Origin: Bacillus_I endophytica_A
GTDB lineage: Bacteria; Bacillota; Bacilli; Bacillales; Bacillaceae_H
Direction of reading: 5' to 3'
Length of the DNA: 64,000 nucleotides
Assembly (NCBI RefSeq): GCF_026790145.1
Contig: NZ_JALAMS010000035.1
Location: 31,076 to 95,075, forward strand
In this document: positions 33,409 to 41,740 of the stretch, one piece after another
How the letters are laid out: every line of letters begins with the position of its first letter
Numbering within the stretch: the stretch's first letter is position 1
Translations under genes and position numbers: made by a program
The notes under the pieces: model-generated
Told to the model about the DNA's origin: nothing
Databases searched by the model: none
What the model saw: the letters and a program-made list of their open reading frames with translations, nothing else

Positions 33409-34671
33409 TTATACATATCGTCTAATCTGTTTTTCAAACTTTTCCGTAATCGGCTCATTTGAGTTATACTCTGGACCGCTCTTGATGTTGTCTTTTGAAA
33501 GGTTTATATACACTTTTCGAGTCTCCCAATCAACGTTTGTAATCCAGTTGGGGGAAATAAGCACTTTTTTGCCAAACCAAAAGCTTTTTGTGTTAACAAC
33601 AATATAACGAATTCTCCACGTATCTTCTTCCAAAATAAAGTCTTCTACATATCCAAATTCGCTGTCTGTTGCTTGGATGGAATAACCAATGACTTCTACT
33701 GCACTGCGAAGGTGAGCTTCCCCATTAGCAGCAGGAGTTTCAATTTCTTCAGTCTCGTTCTCTCTTTTTGAAATATCTTTCGGATACGACCCTTCTCCCC
33801 ACAAACCTGTCATTCCCCAATAAGGAACAAATCCATAATAAGTAAGAAGCTCTCTAGCTTCAATCCCTTTTCCTTGGTCCTGAATGGCTAGCTCATATAT
33901 TTCGCCTTTATCAGAAAGAGAGACTTTTAGAATCTTACCGTCTCTACCATGACAAAGACTATTTTTAAGTAAATTTGTCATAATACGAGCTATACTAGTT
34001 GCGTCAGCATAGACAAAACAAGGTGAGGGAGGAAGCTCAACCGAAAGAGAGACTTTTTCTTTCTCTATTAGAGGAGGAAATTCAATTAGAACTTCTCTTA
34101 TTGCTTCAGCTAAATCTAGTTTCTGGAATAAGAAAGATACTTCATCAGCGTCAAGCTTTGCCATATGAAATAAGTCTTCAATAATCTCTTTTAAACGAGA
34201 AGACTTGCTTGATAAAATATGTAAATATTTCTGTTTTTCATCTTCTGAACGAAATATATTGTCTTTTAACGCATCAATATAGCCAATAATCGAAGTGAGC
34301 GGAGTTCGGATGTCGTGTGAAATACTAGAGAGAAAACGTTTGCGAGCAAGTTGAGAACGAACAGCTTCAGCTTCTATTTCTTCATATTGTTCAATAATCT
34401 TATTAATTAAAAAAGTGGTTTCATGAAATATAGCATCAGAACCTGTTCGTAGTCGTATTCTTTTATTTCCTTGAACAGCACTCCTTAAAAGTTCTTCTGT
34501 TTCTCTTATCTTCTTGATTACATTGAATCGTTGCGTAATGAAAAGAAGGGGAAATAGGAGCAAAATACTTTTTAGAATGACAGCTAATAAGGAAGCGTTT
34601 TCGAGAAAAAACAAAGAGCAAACGAGAAAAAGTTGCAATAGTAAGAGAAGGTATGTTTTATCATATCTCAT
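33409..34671 (-). CDS. Sensor histidine kinase fused to half of a PRC-barrel protein (chimera)
   Basis: 420 residues. Residues 1-50 hold two membrane helices; the HisKA domain has the H-box 'SSISHDIRTPLTS' (H119) and the ATPase domain has the N-box 'TNLLKNSLCHG' and G1 'IQDQGKGIE' (about 265). Right after this, near residue 275 (about 33847), kinase homology stops: F and G2 boxes are missing. The rest, 'TYYGFVPYWGMTGLWGEG' and a PRC-barrel repeat ('HLRSAVEVIGYSIQATDSEF', 'VLISPNWITNVDW'), is the second half of a two-domain PRC-barrel stress protein. An in-frame deletion between two neighbours would explain it. Kinase activity is doubtful. Start overlaps the regulator gene by 11 bases. Confidence 0.85.
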   Translation of the reverse strand: MRYDKTYLLLLLQLFLVCSLFFLENASLLAVILKSILLLFPLLFITQRFNVIKKIRETEELLRSAVQGNKRIRLRTGSDAIFHETTFLINKIIEQYEEIEAEAVRSQLARKRFLSSISHDIRTPLTSIIGYIDALKDNIFRSEDEKQKYLHILSSKSSRLKEIIEDLFHMAKLDADEVSFLFQKLDLAEAIREVLIEFPPLIEKEKVSLSVELPPSPCFVYADATSIARIMTNLLKNSLCHGRDGKILKVSLSDKGEIYELAIQDQGKGIEARELLTYYGFVPYWGMTGLWGEGSYPKDISKRENETEEIETPAANGEAHLRSAVEVIGYSIQATDSEFGYVEDFILEEDTWRIRYIVVNTKSFWFGKKVLISPNWITNVDWETRKVYINLSKDNIKSGPEYNSNEPITEKFEKQIRRYV

Positions 34672-35374
34672 CTTTTTCACCTTGAAATCTGTAACCAATG
34701 CCCCATACTGTTTGAATAAATAGCGGATTAGAAGGGTCTTTTTCAATTTTTTTACGAAGCTTTCGGATGTGAACCATTACTGTATTATCATCCTCGATAT
34801 ATTCCTCTCCCCATCCTTCTTTAAAGAGCTGTGCTTTTGTAAATACACGTTCAGGATGCGACAAAAAGAGTTTTAAAAGTTTCAGTTCTTTAGCGGCAAG
34901 GGTCACCTCTTTGCCAAATACTCGCACTTTGTACGTTGTAAGATCCATTTCTATATTTTTATATTTCCTAACACTATGCTCTTCGTTTATCGTATTATTT
35001 CCTAACAAAATAAAGCGTCGTAATAAAGCTTTCACACAAGCAACAACTTCATAAATACTAAACGGTTTTGTAATATAATAATCTGCTCCAAAACTTAATC
35101 CCAAGATTTTGTCACTTTCATGATCTTTGGCTGTAAGCATTAAAATAGGGACATTTGTTTCTTTTCTTAATATTTGGCATACTTCTATTCCATCTTTCTG
35201 GGGCATCATAATATCCAGAATTACAAGATGATATGTATGTCGACGGAAAAGAGCTAGCGCTTTTTCTCCATCTCTAGCAATGTCTACTTCATAGCGTTCT
35301 CGTTCTAAGTAAGCTTTGATAAGATGACAAATCTCTTGTTCATCATCAGCTACTAAAATACGTATATTCTCCAT
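34661..35374 (-). CDS. OmpR family response regulator
   Basis: 237 residues: receiver domain with the phosphorylated Asp D54 ('LVILDIMMPQKDG'), acidic pair DD at 10-11, Lys in 'YITKPF', then a winged-helix DNA-binding domain ending 'QTVWGIGYRFQGE'. It is the partner of the kinase gene that overlaps its 3' end. Since the kinase seems to lack a complete ATPase domain, this regulator may now be unphosphorylated or served by another kinase. GTGAGG lies upstream of the ATG. Confidence 0.92.
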   Translation of the reverse strand: MENIRILVADDEQEICHLIKAYLERERYEVDIARDGEKALALFRRHTYHLVILDIMMPQKDGIEVCQILRKETNVPILMLTAKDHESDKILGLSFGADYYITKPFSIYEVVACVKALLRRFILLGNNTINEEHSVRKYKNIEMDLTTYKVRVFGKEVTLAAKELKLLKLFLSHPERVFTKAQLFKEGWGEEYIEDDNTVMVHIRKLRKKIEKDPSNPLFIQTVWGIGYRFQGEKDEI

Positions 35375-35459
35375 AAGAAGGCCTCACTTTCATTTATCAC
35401 AAAATCCTTTTTCTTACATATTATAAAGTTGATTATGGAGATTAGTAAATAATATAAAA

Positions 35460-35485
35460 GTTTAGGTGTTTAATAAAATGGGTAC
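35460..35485 (+). promoter_or_regulatory. Candidate SigB promoter
   Basis: GTTTAG, a 14-base spacer and GGGTAC match GTTTAA-N13-15-GGGTAT. It lies 166 bases before the His-rich membrane protein gene. Confidence 0.5.
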
Positions 35486-35650
35486 ATAGTATTTTATTCT
35501 CATATTAAATTAAATTAGTTTCAAAAGTAGAATATTTTGTATACAGGATTAGGCGAAAATAAGACGATTTTTATCAGTGTGAAAAAAAATAATACTTTTC
35601 ATTTTCAGATAATTGATTTAAGATAGGTTAAAGAGGAAAGGAGGGAGAAG

Positions 35651-35980
35651 ATGATTCGTAAAAAGCCGTATATATCACTTTGCTTTATTTTTGTTTTCTC
35701 CCTATTTATATTTTCTCATCATGCAGTACCTCATCATAGTGGAGATCATTCATCTACAGCTGTTGTAGATGAAACACACATTCATTCTTTAAAAGACATA
35801 TCAAAAGATGATAAAAAGGCGGTATTGTGGAGTACTGTAGCAGTTACGCTTTTGCTTACATTTTTGTGGCTATCTCAAGCTGTCAAAAATCCGAGCTTTC
35901 ACAAAGACCGACATTTTCTTTTATCTGTCTTTTATCAATCATCGTACTTTGACAAAACATCGTTCGCCTCAGAAAAATAA
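35651..35980 (+). CDS. His-rich small membrane protein
   Basis: 109 residues. A signal-like helix (residues 7-22) is followed by a His-rich segment ('SHHAVPHHSGDHSS', 'ETHIHS') and a second helix near 55-76. The histidines between the helices probably face outside and could bind a metal, but I do not recognise the family. AGGAGGGAG precedes the ATG. A 42-codon gene for a membrane peptide follows after 25 bases, probably in the same transcript. Confidence 0.6.
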   Translation: MIRKKPYISLCFIFVFSLFIFSHHAVPHHSGDHSSTAVVDETHIHSLKDISKDDKKAVLWSTVAVTLLLTFLWLSQAVKNPSFHKDRHFLLSVFYQSSYFDKTSFASEK

Positions 35981-36005
35981 ACAAGATTTAAAGGAGGAAT
36001 TTACG

Positions 36006-36134
36006 ATGATGTTTTGGATTCGTGCACTAATGATTGGGTCTTTTTCACTTACAGCACTAAGCTTATTTGCATTTCAAGGGGTAGAAATCTTTCATGCTTT
36101 TGTTAACATGTTCGGAAAAGATACAAACATTTAA
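36006..36134 (+). CDS. Small membrane peptide, 42 residues
   Basis: Begins MMFWIRALMIGSFSLTALSL, with one transmembrane helix and a short polar end (GKDTNI). AAGGAGG lies 8-11 bases before the paired ATGs (36006, 36009), so it is very likely translated. It follows the His-rich membrane protein and ends at a terminator. Function unknown. Confidence 0.6.
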   Translation: MMFWIRALMIGSFSLTALSLFAFQGVEIFHAFVNMFGKDTNI

Positions 36135-36138
36135 AAAA

Positions 36139-36168
36139 TAAAAAAGAAGGATTGCTCCTTCTTTTTTT
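36139..36168. terminator. Bidirectional terminator
   Basis: 11-bp stem AAAAAGAAGGA/TCCTTCTTTTT, 4-base loop, shared by the small membrane gene and tatC. Confidence 0.9.
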
Positions 36169-36169
36169 A

Positions 36170-36913
36170 TTAAGAGCTGAGCTCCATTTCTTGGAGGTCA
36201 GTTTCTTTTTGTAGTTTTTTACGATAAACAAAAGCAGAGACATTAATACTAATCTCATATATGAAAAGAAGTGGGATGAGAACAAGAATATCGGAAATAA
36301 AATCTGGTGGGGTAAGTAAAATAGACGTAACAGCTATAATGAAATAAGCAATTTTACGTGATTTTTTTAAAATGTGTGGTTTTAATAAACCAAAAGATGT
36401 TAAAAACAAAACAATAGCCGGAAGCTCAAATAAAATTCCAAACGGAAGAGTTAAACGAATTAAGAAACTAAAATAATTTTGAGAGGTATAAAACTGTATA
36501 AAATGAGCCCCTGCTAAATCTTGCATAAATGAAAGAACAATTGGAAACACAATAAAATATCCAAAAGAAATCCCCCCAATGAATAGAAAGAAAAGGGAAG
36601 GAATGAAAAGAAGAGCCCCTCGTCGTTCATGAGGTTTTAAAGCAGGAAGTACAAATTTCCATATGTGATAGCCTGCAATCGGAAGTGTGAATGCTATCGC
36701 ACATACAGCTCCAATTTTAAAGTAAATCCACAACACATCAGATGGACCTAACAAAGCAAGCTTTACGTCCAATCCTTTGACAAGCAAACTATAAATCTGT
36801 TCTACAAAAAAAAGCGATAAGGCAAGTAGCGTTAAAAAACTGCCAATAACATAAAGAAGTCGCTTCCTCACTTCTTCTAGATGCTCAATAATATTTAATT
36901 CTTTAGGATCCAT
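36170..36913 (-). CDS. tatC: Twin-arginine translocase subunit TatC
   Basis: 247 residues, six membrane helices. The N-terminal 'IIEHLEEVRKRLL' is the conserved signal-peptide-docking region of TatC, and 'ELPAIVLFLTSFGLL' is also typical. TatC binds twin-arginine signal peptides and, with TatA, exports folded proteins. It stands next to and divergent from phoD-tatA, whereas B. subtilis has phoD-tatAd-tatCd in one operon. ATG follows AAGGAG and AGAGG. The adjacent Tat substrate makes it a TatCd-type subunit by context. Confidence 0.92.
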   Translation of the reverse strand: MDPKELNIIEHLEEVRKRLLYVIGSFLTLLALSLFFVEQIYSLLVKGLDVKLALLGPSDVLWIYFKIGAVCAIAFTLPIAGYHIWKFVLPALKPHERRGALLFIPSLFFLFIGGISFGYFIVFPIVLSFMQDLAGAHFIQFYTSQNYFSFLIRLTLPFGILFELPAIVLFLTSFGLLKPHILKKSRKIAYFIIAVTSILLTPPDFISDILVLIPLLFIYEISINVSAFVYRKKLQKETDLQEMELSS

Positions 36914-37435
36914 ATTCCTCTTTCACTCCTTCTCTAAAACTAAGGTTCATTTCTTAATGATAATAAAAGATTATAAAGCTAGTTTTAATACTTTGTGAAA
37001 ATAAGAAAGGAGAGAAACTTAAGAAAAAAGGCTTGTTTTTTTCTCTGTTTTTACGTGATTTCTCTTTTTTCTTTGTTTTTATAGAGGAAGATAGGTCTAT
37101 CTTTCTTTTAAAACGCTTCTATTTTTAGAAAACGTTTGTAAATTTGTAAAGAAGAACTCTTAAACAAGTCCAAAAAAACGCAAATTATCTCATTTATTGT
37201 CAAATTATCTTACTTATATGTAAAAGTTTTTAAAAGACTACATAAGCAAAAAGAATCTTTTAAGAATAAAAATGAAGCATGTATGAAAAGAAAAAAGAGG
37301 ATATTGTTCTTTCTTAATTTTATAGTCCTGTGAAAAAAGTTAGAGAACCATTATTGTTCTTTACAACGCTTCATAATCAATTTACAGAAAGTTCTTATAA
37401 TGAGGGAGCACCCTAATTTAGAAAGGAGAACTTTC
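36914..37435. other. Divergent control region between tatC and phoD
   Basis: 522 AT-rich bases. Contents: a 16-bp palindrome AAGATAGGTCTATCTT at 37088-37103, a tandem TTTGTAAA pair near 37136-37151, and direct repeats CAAATTATCT at 37181-37190 and 37201-37210. I could not make out a canonical array of PhoP boxes. No ORF. Confidence 0.6.
37181..37210. repeat. Direct repeats CAAATTATCT spaced 20 bases
   Basis: Two exact 10-base copies start 20 bases apart, about two helical turns, within the phoD/tatC control region; the bases after each copy are also similar. They could bind a tandem-site regulator. Confidence 0.45.
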
Positions 37436-39193
37436 GTGGATAAACAAAAATTAGAAGGAATGATTCAAGAGTTTAGTGAGGAAACAATGCAACGTAAAAA
37501 AATAGATCGACGAGCATTTATAGAAGGCGCAGGAAAAATTGCAGGTCTTTCGCTTGGCTTTGTTATTGCCCAGTCTATAGGAGGATTGGATGTTCAAGCG
37601 AAAGCAAAAACGATAAAATTTAGTAGCTATCCTTTTACTCTTGGTGTTTGTTCTGGTGATCCTTCTCCACAAGGAATTGTTCTTTGGACAAGGTTAGCTC
37701 CTGATCCGTTAAATGGTGGTGGGATGCCAAATGAAGTAGTGAAAGTAGAGTGGGAACTGGCCAAAGATGAAAACTTCAAACGCATCGTAAAGAAAGGAAG
37801 TGCTACAGCTTCTCCAAATCTTGCTCACTCTGTTCATGTAGAAGTAGAAGGATTAAGGTCTAATGAGGTTTATTATTATCGATTTAAGAGCGGGAACGAA
37901 CTTAGCCCTGTTGGCAGAACAAAAACATTACCTAAAAGAAGTGAAGAAGTACAAAAACTTACATTTGCTTTTGCTTCCTGTCAACAGTATGAGCATGGTT
38001 ATTATACAGCTTATAAACATTTAGCTGAGGAGGAGTTAGATGTTGTCTTTCATTTAGGTGACTACATATATGAATACGGACCAAACGAATATGTCTCCTC
38101 TTCTGGAAATGTAAGAACCCATAGTGGACCAGAAATTATCACGTTAGACGATTACCGAAATCGCTATGCGCAGTATCGCTCAGATGCGAACTTAAAAGCT
38201 GCACATGCCGCTTTTCCATGGATTGTAACATGGGATGACCATGAAGTTGAAAATAACTATGCAAATAATATACCTGAAAAAGGACAATCTGTTCAGGCTT
38301 TCATAAAAAGGCGTGCAGCTGCTTATCAAGCATATTATGAACACATGCCATTACGAAAAACATCGCTTCCAAATGGAGGACATATGAGTTTATACCGCGA
38401 TTTTTCTTATGGTCAACTTGCTTCATTCAATGTTCTTGATTCAAGACAGTATCGTGATGACCAGGCAAACGGAGATGGGAGCAAGCCACATTCAGAAGAG
38501 TCACTGAATCCTAATCGAACAATGCTTGGCAAACAACAAGAGAATTGGCTTTTCAAAAACTTAAATAAGTCAAAAGCCCACTGGAATATTCTTGCTCAGC
38601 AAGTTTTCTTTGTACAACGGAACTTTGGGGTAAATGGGGAACAAATTTATAGTATGGACTCTTGGGATGGTTATCCTGAAGCTCGCAATCGTATTATTGA
38701 CTTTGTTCAAAAGAAAGGAATGAATAATTTAGTCGTTTTAACAGGAGATGTTCATGCAAGCTGGGCTTCTAATATTAAAACAGACTTTGATACCGCATCT
38801 TCTTCTCTTGTTGGAGTTGAATTTGTTGGCACATCTATTACTTCAGGTGGAAACGGAGCAGACAAGCGAGCAGACACAGACCGCATCTTAGCTCAAAACC
38901 CCCACATTAAATTTTTTAATGATTATAGAGGTTATGTGAGATGTACCGTAACTCCTGAAAGTTTTCAAGCTGATTACCGCGTTCTTCCTTTTGTAACAGA
39001 ACCAAACGCCGCTATTTCTACAAGGGCATCTTTTGTGTATCATAAAGATCAAACAGGCTTAAAACAGATCGGTACAAATGCTGTTCCATATGGTTTGAAA
39101 AAATCTACTGAAGTAGAGGAAGATCGGATTATAGCACATAGTAAGGCACATACAAAACAGGTAAACAAACTGAAGAAAAAGGTTGAAAATTAA
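37436..39193 (+). CDS. phoD: Tat-exported alkaline phosphatase / phosphodiesterase PhoD
   Basis: 585 residues (B. subtilis PhoD is 583). The twin-arginine signal 'KIDRRAFIEGAG' (near residue 26) is followed by a hydrophobic stretch. An N-terminal Ig-like domain ('FTLGVCSGDPSPQGIVLWTR') precedes the metallophosphatase core with 'FASCQQYEHGYYTAY', 'HLGDYIYEYG', 'WDDHEVENNY' and 'LTGDVHASW', which carry the Fe/Ca ligands. It hydrolyses phosphate mono- and diesters such as teichoic acid outside the cell. GTG 37436 follows AAAGGAG by 7 bases; the ATG at 37400 has no site. tatA follows after 21 bases. Confidence 0.94.
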   Translation: MDKQKLEGMIQEFSEETMQRKKIDRRAFIEGAGKIAGLSLGFVIAQSIGGLDVQAKAKTIKFSSYPFTLGVCSGDPSPQGIVLWTRLAPDPLNGGGMPNEVVKVEWELAKDENFKRIVKKGSATASPNLAHSVHVEVEGLRSNEVYYYRFKSGNELSPVGRTKTLPKRSEEVQKLTFAFASCQQYEHGYYTAYKHLAEEELDVVFHLGDYIYEYGPNEYVSSSGNVRTHSGPEIITLDDYRNRYAQYRSDANLKAAHAAFPWIVTWDDHEVENNYANNIPEKGQSVQAFIKRRAAAYQAYYEHMPLRKTSLPNGGHMSLYRDFSYGQLASFNVLDSRQYRDDQANGDGSKPHSEESLNPNRTMLGKQQENWLFKNLNKSKAHWNILAQQVFFVQRNFGVNGEQIYSMDSWDGYPEARNRIIDFVQKKGMNNLVVLTGDVHASWASNIKTDFDTASSSLVGVEFVGTSITSGGNGADKRADTDRILAQNPHIKFFNDYRGYVRCTVTPESFQADYRVLPFVTEPNAAISTRASFVYHKDQTGLKQIGTNAVPYGLKKSTEVEEDRIIAHSKAHTKQVNKLKKKVEN

Positions 39194-39214
39194 TCACAGG
39201 AGGATGGAAAGCTA

Positions 39215-39415
39215 ATGTTGGCTAATATCGGAATTCCAGGACTTGTTTTAATTGTTATTATCGCTCTTATAGTATTTGGACCGTCTAAACTTCCAGAAGT
39301 AGGACGAGCTTTTGGAAGAACATTAACAGAATTCAAAAGTGCAACAAAAGGGCTTGTTTCAGATGATGAAGAGACAAAGAGTCAGACGACATTAGAAAAA
39401 AAGAAAATTAACTAA
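39215..39415 (+). CDS. tatA: Twin-arginine translocase subunit TatA
   Basis: 66 residues: one N-terminal membrane helix, the 'FGPSKLPEVGRAFGRTLTEF' hinge and amphipathic helix, and a charged tail. TatA oligomers form the export path for folded substrates bound by TatC. It lies in the phoD transcript with AGGAGG upstream, as in the Bacillus PhoD-specific Tat system. Confidence 0.94.
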   Translation: MLANIGIPGLVLIVIIALIVFGPSKLPEVGRAFGRTLTEFKSATKGLVSDDEETKSQTTLEKKKIN

Positions 39416-39440
39416 CAATGCTTTACTAAAAAGATTATTG

Positions 39441-39477
39441 AAAAAGCGAAAGAAATGAATCATTTCTTTCGCTTTTT
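39441..39477. terminator. Bidirectional terminator after tatA
   Basis: Perfect 17-bp stem from AAAAAGCGAAAG to CTTTCGCTTTTT with a 3-base loop. Confidence 0.92.
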
Positions 39478-40157
39478 TATTCGTATTTTTGGAAGAAGAA
39501 TGGTTTTCCTTTTCTCCATTCTGCAAATATAACATCTTTATAATCAAAAATGTTATGGTTGGCAAGTTGTTGTTGTAGCCATTCTTCATTAAAGCCTGCT
39601 TTTGTCAAATTATTGTAAAGGACCTCTCCATCAATAATAAGGGTAACAGGTAAATAAACAGGTTTGAGTTCTAAATGAAGGTCTTCAGTGGTTGGAGGAG
39701 CATACTGTGATTTTGGAAGTACGCTGATTATACCGTTTGTTTCTAGAATAGCAAATTCAACTTCTTCAATAGAAAAAAAACCTTGTTGACGAAGAAGATT
39801 CTGAAGCTGATTAAGATCAAGCTTACTTTTAGAGAGTGATTTATATTGCAATTGTCCATGATGAATCACAATAACAGGTTCACCTTCAAGAAGCTTTCGC
39901 AATTTCTTAACTTTTTGAGTAAGCATTTCTGTTGTAAAAATAAGTATTCCCCACAAAATAGAAGCAAAGACGACTTCTTTTACATTTACCTCAGGATCAT
40001 ATACAGCATTTCCGAGCAGTTCTCCTAAAATAAGCGCTGAGATAAAATCAAAAGGGGTAATCTGTGAGAATTGATTTCTGCCAAGAACTTTCGTAATCGT
40101 AAAAAGAACGATAAATCCAAAGAAAAGATCGAGTGCAATTGCTACATAGTGATTCAT
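39477..40157 (-). CDS. DUF421 (YetF-like) membrane protein
   Basis: 226 residues. Three N-terminal helices carry the family signature 'TKVLGRNQFSQITPFDF' and 'ALILGELLGNAVYDP'; the cytoplasmic C-terminal part has two small repeats with 'LNQLQNLLRQQGFFSIEEVE' and 'EVLYNNLTKAGFNEEWL'. YetF proteins of this type are linked to spore or membrane physiology in B. subtilis; biochemical function is unclear. The ribosome site is weak (AGGTG, far from the ATG). Confidence 0.85.
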   Translation of the reverse strand: MNHYVAIALDLFFGFIVLFTITKVLGRNQFSQITPFDFISALILGELLGNAVYDPEVNVKEVVFASILWGILIFTTEMLTQKVKKLRKLLEGEPVIVIHHGQLQYKSLSKSKLDLNQLQNLLRQQGFFSIEEVEFAILETNGIISVLPKSQYAPPTTEDLHLELKPVYLPVTLIIDGEVLYNNLTKAGFNEEWLQQQLANHNIFDYKDVIFAEWRKGKPFFFQKYE

Positions 40158-40308
40158 ATTATATATTTACACCTACTTTTGATGTGCTTTTCTTATTGTT
40201 TTCTAGGAAGTGTTATTCTAAACAAAAAACCTTTTTCTTCTTCTTTGTATGAAGTACATAAAAAGCAGAAGTGTCGCCCATATTAACAAGGAGAAGGGAG
40301 GGAGAACA

Positions 40309-41226
40309 GTGAAAGTGTTGCTTATTATAGGTATGGTGTTTTTTGCGCAGCCCGTTTCATCAAATGTGACCCTACAATATAAAGGTGAACAGATTAAGAA
40401 TATCGAACGGAAAGAATTTACGGAAGGTGTTCCAGGTTTTCCACTTCTTAATGAAGAAAAATACGAAGAACTTGTAGAAAACATAAAAAATGAAACATAT
40501 AAACCAGCCACAGACGCCCACATTAACAAATATGGGGAAATAGTACAAGAGAAAACAGGTGAGATTTTAAATAAGGAAAAATTCAGGGATCGTTTTCTTA
40601 CCCAATTTTACGGAAATGATGGGAATACAATTGAAATACCTATGTATACGACATATCCTAAAGTAGATAGTGAGCTTTTAGTAAATATTAAGACAAGGTT
40701 AATTGGCCAATATGTTACTTATTTTAATACACGAAATGAAGCAAGATCTCATAATATTGATTTAGCAACGGAAGAGATTAACAATACGGTTGTTTTCCCA
40801 AATGAAACCTTTTCTTTCAATAAAACAGTAGGAAAAAGAACGTCAGATAGGGGATATTTGAAAGCACCTGTTATTGTTAGAGGTGAACTAGCCGAAGATA
40901 TCGGAGGAGGAATTTGTCAAGTTTCTTCAACCCTATTTAATGCAGTGGAGAAAGCGGGAACTGAAATTGTCGAACGCTACTCCCACAGCAAGCGTGTCAC
41001 ATATGTACCTGAAGGAAGAGATGCGACTGTTAGCTGGTATGGTCCTGATTTCCGATTCAAAAATCAGTATAACCAACCTATTCTCATTCGAGCTCATACA
41101 TATGGATCACAAATGATTGTGAGAATTTACTCCTCAGAAGAGATTAATTATAACCCCAATAAGGTACCTAACCCTTCAAAAGAGCTCCCAAAAGAAAAAA
41201 GAACGATAAAACCTCTCTCTTATTAA
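40309..41226 (+). CDS. VanW family exported protein
   Basis: 305 residues with a signal peptide (VKVLLIIGMVFFAQPVSS). The VanW domain spans about residues 130-275: 'FNTRNEARSHNIDLA', 'FSFNKTVGKRTSDRGY' and 'DIGGGICQVSSTLFNAV'. The family resembles an accessory protein of vancomycin clusters and B. subtilis YoaR; recent views link the fold to cell-wall binding or processing, but activity is unproven. GTG 40309 follows GGGAGGGAG; the ATG at 40249 has no site. Confidence 0.82.
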   Translation: MKVLLIIGMVFFAQPVSSNVTLQYKGEQIKNIERKEFTEGVPGFPLLNEEKYEELVENIKNETYKPATDAHINKYGEIVQEKTGEILNKEKFRDRFLTQFYGNDGNTIEIPMYTTYPKVDSELLVNIKTRLIGQYVTYFNTRNEARSHNIDLATEEINNTVVFPNETFSFNKTVGKRTSDRGYLKAPVIVRGELAEDIGGGICQVSSTLFNAVEKAGTEIVERYSHSKRVTYVPEGRDATVSWYGPDFRFKNQYNQPILIRAHTYGSQMIVRIYSSEEINYNPNKVPNPSKELPKEKRTIKPLSY

Positions 41227-41249
41227 GATGGGAGGTTTTATCGTTCTTT
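41198..41249. terminator. Bidirectional terminator
   Basis: Perfect 18-bp stem from AAAGAACGATAAAACCTC to its complement with a 16-base loop; it contains the vanW stop codon and the end of the convergent gene. Confidence 0.85.
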
Positions 41250-41525
41250 CACAATTAGAAGCAAAATTCGATATAAAAGATAGACACCAATATAAGCACC
41301 TGAAATAAGTAGAAAGGGATTTAACAAAATGGCATGAATAGTTGTCATAAATACACGATCTTCTTGAAGAACATCATGAATTGCTAATGATACAATATCT
41401 CCAAACAGGAGGATAGCAACAAAAGCGAACACATTGAAGACAAAATTAAGCACAGTATATTTCTTCTGTAGAATTAGCATGATGAAAGGAAAAATCAGGC
41501 TTCCTAGAATTAAAATGATTTTCAT
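41238..41525 (-). CDS. Small hydrophobic membrane protein
   Basis: 95 residues with three predicted membrane helices: MKIILILGSLIFPFIMLIL, 'FVFNVFAFVAILLFGDIVSL' and 'LISGAYIGVYLLYRILLLIV'. AGGGGGA precedes the ATG. Unknown family; convergent with the VanW gene. Confidence 0.65.
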   Translation of the reverse strand: MKIILILGSLIFPFIMLILQKKYTVLNFVFNVFAFVAILLFGDIVSLAIHDVLQEDRVFMTTIHAILLNPFLLISGAYIGVYLLYRILLLIVKER

Positions 41526-41740
41526 TTTATTCCCCCTTTTTAGAATAAGTTCGTTTTTAGTATAGCCATTTACGTAAAACCTCTATCCTTACTTTCCCTA
41601 CTAGCTGGAAAATTAACCTTTTATTAATTTAATTAAACTATGTTCTAAAAGATAAATATAAGACATTTTAGAAAGTCCAAACCTTTTAAAAATAAAGGAA
41701 TAGAATAAGTAGAAAGCATACCGGAAAAGGAGAAATGTGA

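Noticed and set aside
37120..37220. PhoP-box array before phoD
   Set aside because: Single TTTACA-like hexamers occur on the minus strand, but not with the regular 11-base period; not enough to call.
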